Shown one piece after another: positions 4,575 through 7,415 of a DNA stretch of 7,415 nt (its first letter is position 1; every line of letters begins with the position of its first letter). The stretch is taken from assembly GCA_025964465.1 (NCBI GenBank), contig JAOPYS010000433.1, forward strand, positions 1-7,415. The letters are read 5' to 3'. Both the position numbers and the translations under genes were made by a program. Below the pieces are notes generated by a model. The model did not search any database and was not told where the DNA came from. It saw nothing but the letters and a program-made list of their open reading frames with translations. This DNA comes from Thermoleophilia bacterium. GTDB lineage: Bacteria; Actinomycetota; Thermoleophilia; Gaiellales; SKUG01.

Positions 4575-6260
4575 TCAGGTCGGCGGCTTCGGCCGCTTGC
4601 GCCGACGCTTGACCCGCGCAGTCGTCTTCGGCGGACGCTTCGCCCGCGGCTTGCGCGCACGCGACTTCGCCACCTCGCGATAGTCGGCGGCCAGCGCCAC
4701 CAGTTCGGGCTCGGGGTGTTCGGCCAGCAACGGGTGCCCCACGCACACCGCGCACCTGCCGCACGCCGCCGCGGCCGGGTCGTCCAGCTCCGTCGCCACG
4801 TACCGCATGAGGCAGTCCTCGCCGCGCGCGTACGCCAGCATGCGCTCGTACTCCGCATGGCGCCGCACCCGCAGCTCGGCCATCTTGCCCTCGTCGACGC
4901 GGTAGTCGGATTCCATCGCGTACCACGTGCCGCCGCGCTTGGCCACGGGCGGGTTCAGCTCCACGGCCAGCTGGCCGAGCACCTGCTCCGTCAGCGCGCG
5001 CCCCACGCGGATCGCCTTGGCGAGTGCCGTCGTGGTCATGCCCGCGGGCGCTGCCATGCGCAGCCCACCGAGCACCGACTCGTAGGCCTCGATCGGCGGG
5101 AACGCCTGCCCGATGAAGTAGTCGGTGATGCGCCGGTCGCCGTCACCGTGCAGCAGCACGCCGTACGCGTCATCCACCGCACGCCCCGCACGCCCGACCT
5201 GCTGGTAGTAGTGGATGAGCGACTGCGGCATCTGGAAGTGCACCACGAAGGCCAGGTCAGGCTTGTCGAAGCCCATGCCGAGCGCGGGCGTCGCCACCAC
5301 CGCCTTCACCTCGTTGGCCAGCAGCCGCCGCTCCAGCTCGAGCTTGCGCGCATCCTCCGCCCCGCCCGGCGTACCACCACCCGTGTAGTGCTCCGCGTCG
5401 ATCCCGCGCGATGCGAGGAACCCCGCGATCCGTCGCGCGTGCGCCTTGGTGAGGACGTAGATGATGCCGCTGCCGTCAATGTTGGGCAGGTGCTGCGCCA
5501 GCCACGCCATGCGCTCGTGCTCCGTCGGCAGGTGCGTGGCCTGCAGCTGCAGGCTCGCGCGCGACAGCGGCCCGCGCAGCACCTCCACCTTGCCGCCGAG
5601 CTGGTCCACCACGTCGCGCACGACCGCATCGTTCGCCGTCGCCGTCGTGGCGAGCACCGCGACGTCGTCGCCCAGGCGCGGGAGGATGCCGCGGATGCGG
5701 CGGTAGTCGGGACGGAAGTCGTGTCCCCAGTCGGAGATGCAGTGTGCCTCGTCGACCACGAACAGGCCGACGTCGGCGAGCATCGGCTCGAGCACGCGCG
5801 CCACGAACCCGGCGTTCGCCAGCCGCTCGGGCGACACGAGCAGGATGTCGACCTCGTCCGCCGAGATGCGGTCGATGATGTCGTCCCACTCGTCCGTGTT
5901 GGTCGAGTCGATGCGCTCGGCGCGCACCCCGAGGCGCGCGGCCGCGCGCACCTGGTCGCGCATGAGCGCCAGCAGCGGCGACACGAGCACGGTCGGCCCG
6001 GCGCCGCGCTCGCGCAGCAGCTTCGTGGTCAGGAAGTAGACCGAGCTCTTGCCCCACCCCGTGCGCTGCACGACCAGCAGGTGAGCGCGACGCTCCACGA
6101 GCGCCTCGATGGCCTCGAGCTGCCCGTCGCGGAAGTCGGCGTCGGGGCCGAGCGAGGCGCGCAGCAGCTCACGCGCGCGCGCAGCTATGTCACCCCCGGC
6201 GTCGACCGCCTCCGCCTCGACGGCATCGAACGACAACTGGTCAGGCGGCGGGGAGGTCAT
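4575..6260 (-). CDS. recQ: RecQ-family ATP-dependent DNA helicase, short form without HRDC
   Basis: A complete 561-residue 3'-5' superfamily 2 helicase acting in recombination and replication-fork repair. Motifs in order: motif 0 FRDGQ (43-47); Walker A QRTGWGKS (65-72, K71); DEAH at 170-173; the RecQ aromatic-rich loop CISDWGHDFRPDY (174-186); motif III ATTATA (204-209); motif V around VVATPALGMGFDKPD (321-335); motif VI QQVGRAGR (353-360), where R357 and R360 are the arginine-finger type residues. A RecQ zinc module follows with C483, C500, C503 and C506. There is no HRDC domain. Instead the protein ends in a very basic Lys/Arg/Pro tail (about 533-561) that could bind nucleic acid. The Walker A differs from the common TGGGKS form but keeps G70-K71-S72. 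The ATG has no Shine-Dalgarno sequence and follows a leaderless-type -10. PilT lies upstream on the same strand, and HxlR ends three bases from its stop. Confidence 0.97.
   Translation of the reverse strand: MTSPPPDQLSFDAVEAEAVDAGGDIAARARELLRASLGPDADFRDGQLEAIEALVERRAHLLVVQRTGWGKSSVYFLTTKLLRERGAGPTVLVSPLLALMRDQVRAAARLGVRAERIDSTNTDEWDDIIDRISADEVDILLVSPERLANAGFVARVLEPMLADVGLFVVDEAHCISDWGHDFRPDYRRIRGILPRLGDDVAVLATTATANDAVVRDVVDQLGGKVEVLRGPLSRASLQLQATHLPTEHERMAWLAQHLPNIDGSGIIYVLTKAHARRIAGFLASRGIDAEHYTGGGTPGGAEDARKLELERRLLANEVKAVVATPALGMGFDKPDLAFVVHFQMPQSLIHYYQQVGRAGRAVDDAYGVLLHGDGDRRITDYFIGQAFPPIEAYESVLGGLRMAAPAGMTTTALAKAIRVGRALTEQVLGQLAVELNPPVAKRGGTWYAMESDYRVDEGKMAELRVRRHAEYERMLAYARGEDCLMRYVATELDDPAAAACGRCAVCVGHPLLAEHPEPELVALAADYREVAKSRARKPRAKRPPKTTARVKRRRKRPKPPT
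4579..4606 (+). terminator. Possible terminator hairpin after the HxlR gene (cUUCGg loop)
   Basis: Eight bases after the HxlR stop, GTCGGCG (4579-4585) can pair with CGCCGAC (4600-4606). Nested in it is an alternative stem GCGGC-TTCG-GCCGC (4583-4596) with the exceptionally stable C(UUCG)G tetraloop in the rightward transcript. No T-run follows, so it may only stall RNA polymerase or stabilise the 3' end. It lies inside the last codons of recQ, so the sequence is also constrained by that protein. Confidence 0.35.
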
Positions 6261-6266
6261 CCCCGT

Positions 6267-6272
6267 ACTGTA
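6267..6272 (-). promoter_or_regulatory. recQ: Predicted leaderless -10 element of recQ
   Basis: TACAGT on the minus strand fits TAnnnT and stands six bases before the ATG at 6260, placing the last T at -7 if transcription begins on the A of the start codon. No clear -35 is visible. A small palindrome TCAGG-TTC-CCTGA (6282-6294) covers about -22 to -34 and could be an operator. Confidence 0.5.
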
Positions 6273-6342
6273 CTCGCCCGATCAGGTTCCCTGAGTGCCG
6301 GATGCGTGACGAGGCCAAGAAGCGCGAGGAGTGCGGGGCGAA

Positions 6343-6401
6343 GGCGGGCTCAGGCCCGTCGAGCCTTGTGGGACGAAGCGCGACGCAGGATCTCGTTGCG
6401 C
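6343..6401 (-). terminator. Two tandem hairpins downstream of pilT, possible terminator
   Basis: Beginning nine bases after the pilT stop, GCGCAACG and CGTCGCGC (6401-6394 and 6385-6378) form an 8-bp stem with one mismatch and an 8-nt loop. Eighteen bases further on, CGGGC-CTGA-GCCCG (6358-6345) forms a perfect 5-bp stem. There is no T-tract, so intrinsic termination is uncertain. The hairpins separate pilT from recQ, which has its own predicted promoter. Confidence 0.35.
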
Positions 6402-6410
6402 AGACGGCGC

Positions 6411-7415
6411 TCAGGCGGCGGAGTGGCCGGGCAGGTCGGGCACGATTCCGGGCTGCGGGCGGGGCTGCTGCGGCCCGCCGGCGGCGTCGACCGGTGCAGC
6501 CATCGCCACTGGAGCCGCGAGGCCCGGGTGCGCGACGTGCCCGCCGATGCTCGGCAGGAACTCCTGCACGGGTGGACCGACCGGCGCTGCGGCCGGGGCC
6601 GCCCCGGTTGCGGGCGCCGCTGCCGCTGCTGCTGCGGGCACGTACGGCGCCGCGGCGGTCTCGGGGAGCGGAGCCGCGCCGGGCGCTGCGCGCCGGTGCC
6701 GGTCGAAGGCCTGGTCGTCCTGCACGGACATGTTCGAGCCGGCTGCTGCGCGACGAACGTCGCGGTCGATGCGCACGTTGTTGGCCTCGAGCAGCAGGGC
6801 GAAGTTCTGCTTGGACGAGGCGTGGAACATCGCCTCCTCCACCGTGATCGCGCGGTCCACCACGAGCTGCAGCAGCGACTGGTCGAACGACTGCATGCCG
6901 TAGTAGCCGCCCTCGGCGATGGCATCGGTGATGGTGCCGGTGTCGTCGGGGTTGGCGATCGCATCGGAGATGCGCGCGGTGCCGATCATCACCTCGATCG
7001 CGGGCACGCGTGAGCGGCCGTCCACGGTCTGCACGAGTCGCTGGGAGATGATCCCCTTGATCGTGCCGGCGAGCATGGCGCGCGCCTGGCGCTCCAGCTC
7101 CGCCGGGAAGAAGTCGAGCACGCGGTAGATCGTCTCCATCACGTCGATCGTGTGGAGCGTGGAGAAGACGAGGTGCCCGGTCTCCGCGGCGGTCAGCGCA
7201 GCGCGAACGGTCTCCTCGTCGCGCATCTCGCCGATGAGGATGACGTCCGGGTCCTGGCGCAGCGACCGGCGCAACGCCCCGGCGAACGAGCCGGTGTCGG
7301 TGCCGATCTCGCGCTGGTTGATGAGCGACTTCTTGTCGCGGTGCACCATCTCGATGGGGTCCTCGACCGTCACCACGTGGCGAGCCGCGTGCTCGTTGAT
7401 GTGGTCGATCATCGC
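6411..7415 (-). CDS. pilT: PilT, type IV pilus retraction ATPase, 5' end cut by window edge, long Ala/Pro-rich tail
   Basis: The C-terminal 334 residues of a PilT-type secretion ATPase, which disassembles type IV pili at the inner face of the membrane to drive twitching, surface sensing or DNA uptake. Numbering from the first visible Met (7412): Asp box TVEDPIE (15-21), Walker B region DPDVILIGEMRDEET (54-68) with catalytic E62, and His box TGHLVFSTLHT (78-88). The PilT-like ISQRL (122-126), a variant AIRNLIR region (GTARISDAIA, 144-153) and GMQSFDQSL (172-180) follow. Walker A lies beyond the right edge, and the true start is not visible. The conserved core ends near 215. About 115 further residues, rich in Ala and Pro (PAAAAAAAPATGAAP around 259-273), form an unusual low-complexity tail. 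The VFSTLHT and GMQxxDQSL signatures favour PilT over PilB; related PilU-like proteins remain possible. Confidence 0.94.
   Translation of the reverse strand, partial: AMIDHINEHAARHVVTVEDPIEMVHRDKKSLINQREIGTDTGSFAGALRRSLRQDPDVILIGEMRDEETVRAALTAAETGHLVFSTLHTIDVMETIYRVLDFFPAELERQARAMLAGTIKGIISQRLVQTVDGRSRVPAIEVMIGTARISDAIANPDDTGTITDAIAEGGYYGMQSFDQSLLQLVVDRAITVEEAMFHASSKQNFALLLEANNVRIDRDVRRAAAGSNMSVQDDQAFDRHRRAAPGAAPLPETAAAPYVPAAAAAAAPATGAAPAAAPVGPPVQEFLPSIGGHVAHPGLAAPVAMAAPVDAAGGPQQPRPQPGIVPDLPGHSAA

Noticed and set aside
6282..6294. SOS (LexA) box at recQ
   Set aside because: The palindrome lacks the GAAC-N4-GTTC core of actinobacterial SOS boxes.
4716..7013. A 765-codon rightward open frame across recQ and pilT
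   Set aside because: It is the exact antisense of two recognisable helicase and ATPase genes. Its product is Arg/His-rich without any domain, as expected from GC-rich mirror frames.
1..7415. tRNA, rRNA, CRISPR arrays, insertion sequences or terminal repeats
   Set aside because: Scanning by eye found no cloverleaf, spaced direct-repeat array, transposase or flanking inverted repeats. Short structured RNAs cannot be excluded without a covariance search.

Overview
The window is very GC-rich (about 70% by eye) bacterial chromosomal DNA, gene-dense, with strong GC bias at third codon positions, so open antisense frames are everywhere and most are spurious. An actinobacterial host outside the classical mycelial groups fits best. 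The N-terminus of the tail-collar protein (PSYANLMATLALVIA) matches a signal-sequence style I associate with Thermoleophilia (Solirubrobacterales-like) and, less strongly, Acidimicrobiia. Several starts have TAnnnT hexamers 6-9 nt upstream, the leaderless pattern common in Actinobacteria, and a PilT ATPase is present. The lineage is an inference from motifs, not a search result.

Layout, left to right. (1) A leftward pair reads out of the left edge: an exported protein made of phage tail-fibre-like repeats plus a tail-collar domain (832-1779), then an M24 aminopeptidase-P-like gene (1-832, 3' end cut off). Its ATG overlaps the collar stop by one base (TGATG). (2) A 73-bp divergent promoter region (1780-1852) contains an 11-bp perfect inverted repeat whose two arms each carry the same TAGGAT -10-like element, one per direction. 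(3) A rightward pair follows: a YtcJ-type metal-dependent amidohydrolase (1853-3475) and, 2 nt after its stop, an unrecognised protein with two transmembrane segments (3478-4098). (4) A HxlR-family regulator (4149-4571) has its own sigma70-like promoter and is nearly leaderless. It converges with recQ across a 3-bp gap. (5) Leftward genes fill the right end: a RecQ helicase (4575-6260) and, upstream of it on the same strand, PilT (6411 to the right edge, 5' end cut off) with a long Ala/Pro-rich tail. The 149-150 bp between them holds two possible terminator hairpins and a leaderless recQ promoter.

How the genes fit together. No phage, transposon, CRISPR or RNA gene is visible, and the region reads as ordinary chromosome rather than a mobile island. 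The collar protein is probably exported, the amidohydrolase and M24 enzyme look like cytosolic hydrolases, and the HxlR protein could regulate the neighbouring amidohydrolase unit. PilT would power retraction of type IV pili, whose other genes would be expected beyond the right edge. Nothing here is clearly a new multi-gene system. The most distinctive items are the symmetric divergent promoter, the fibre-plus-collar exported protein translationally coupled to a peptidase, the orphan membrane protein, and the PilT tail. No stretch over 300 bases lacks a gene.
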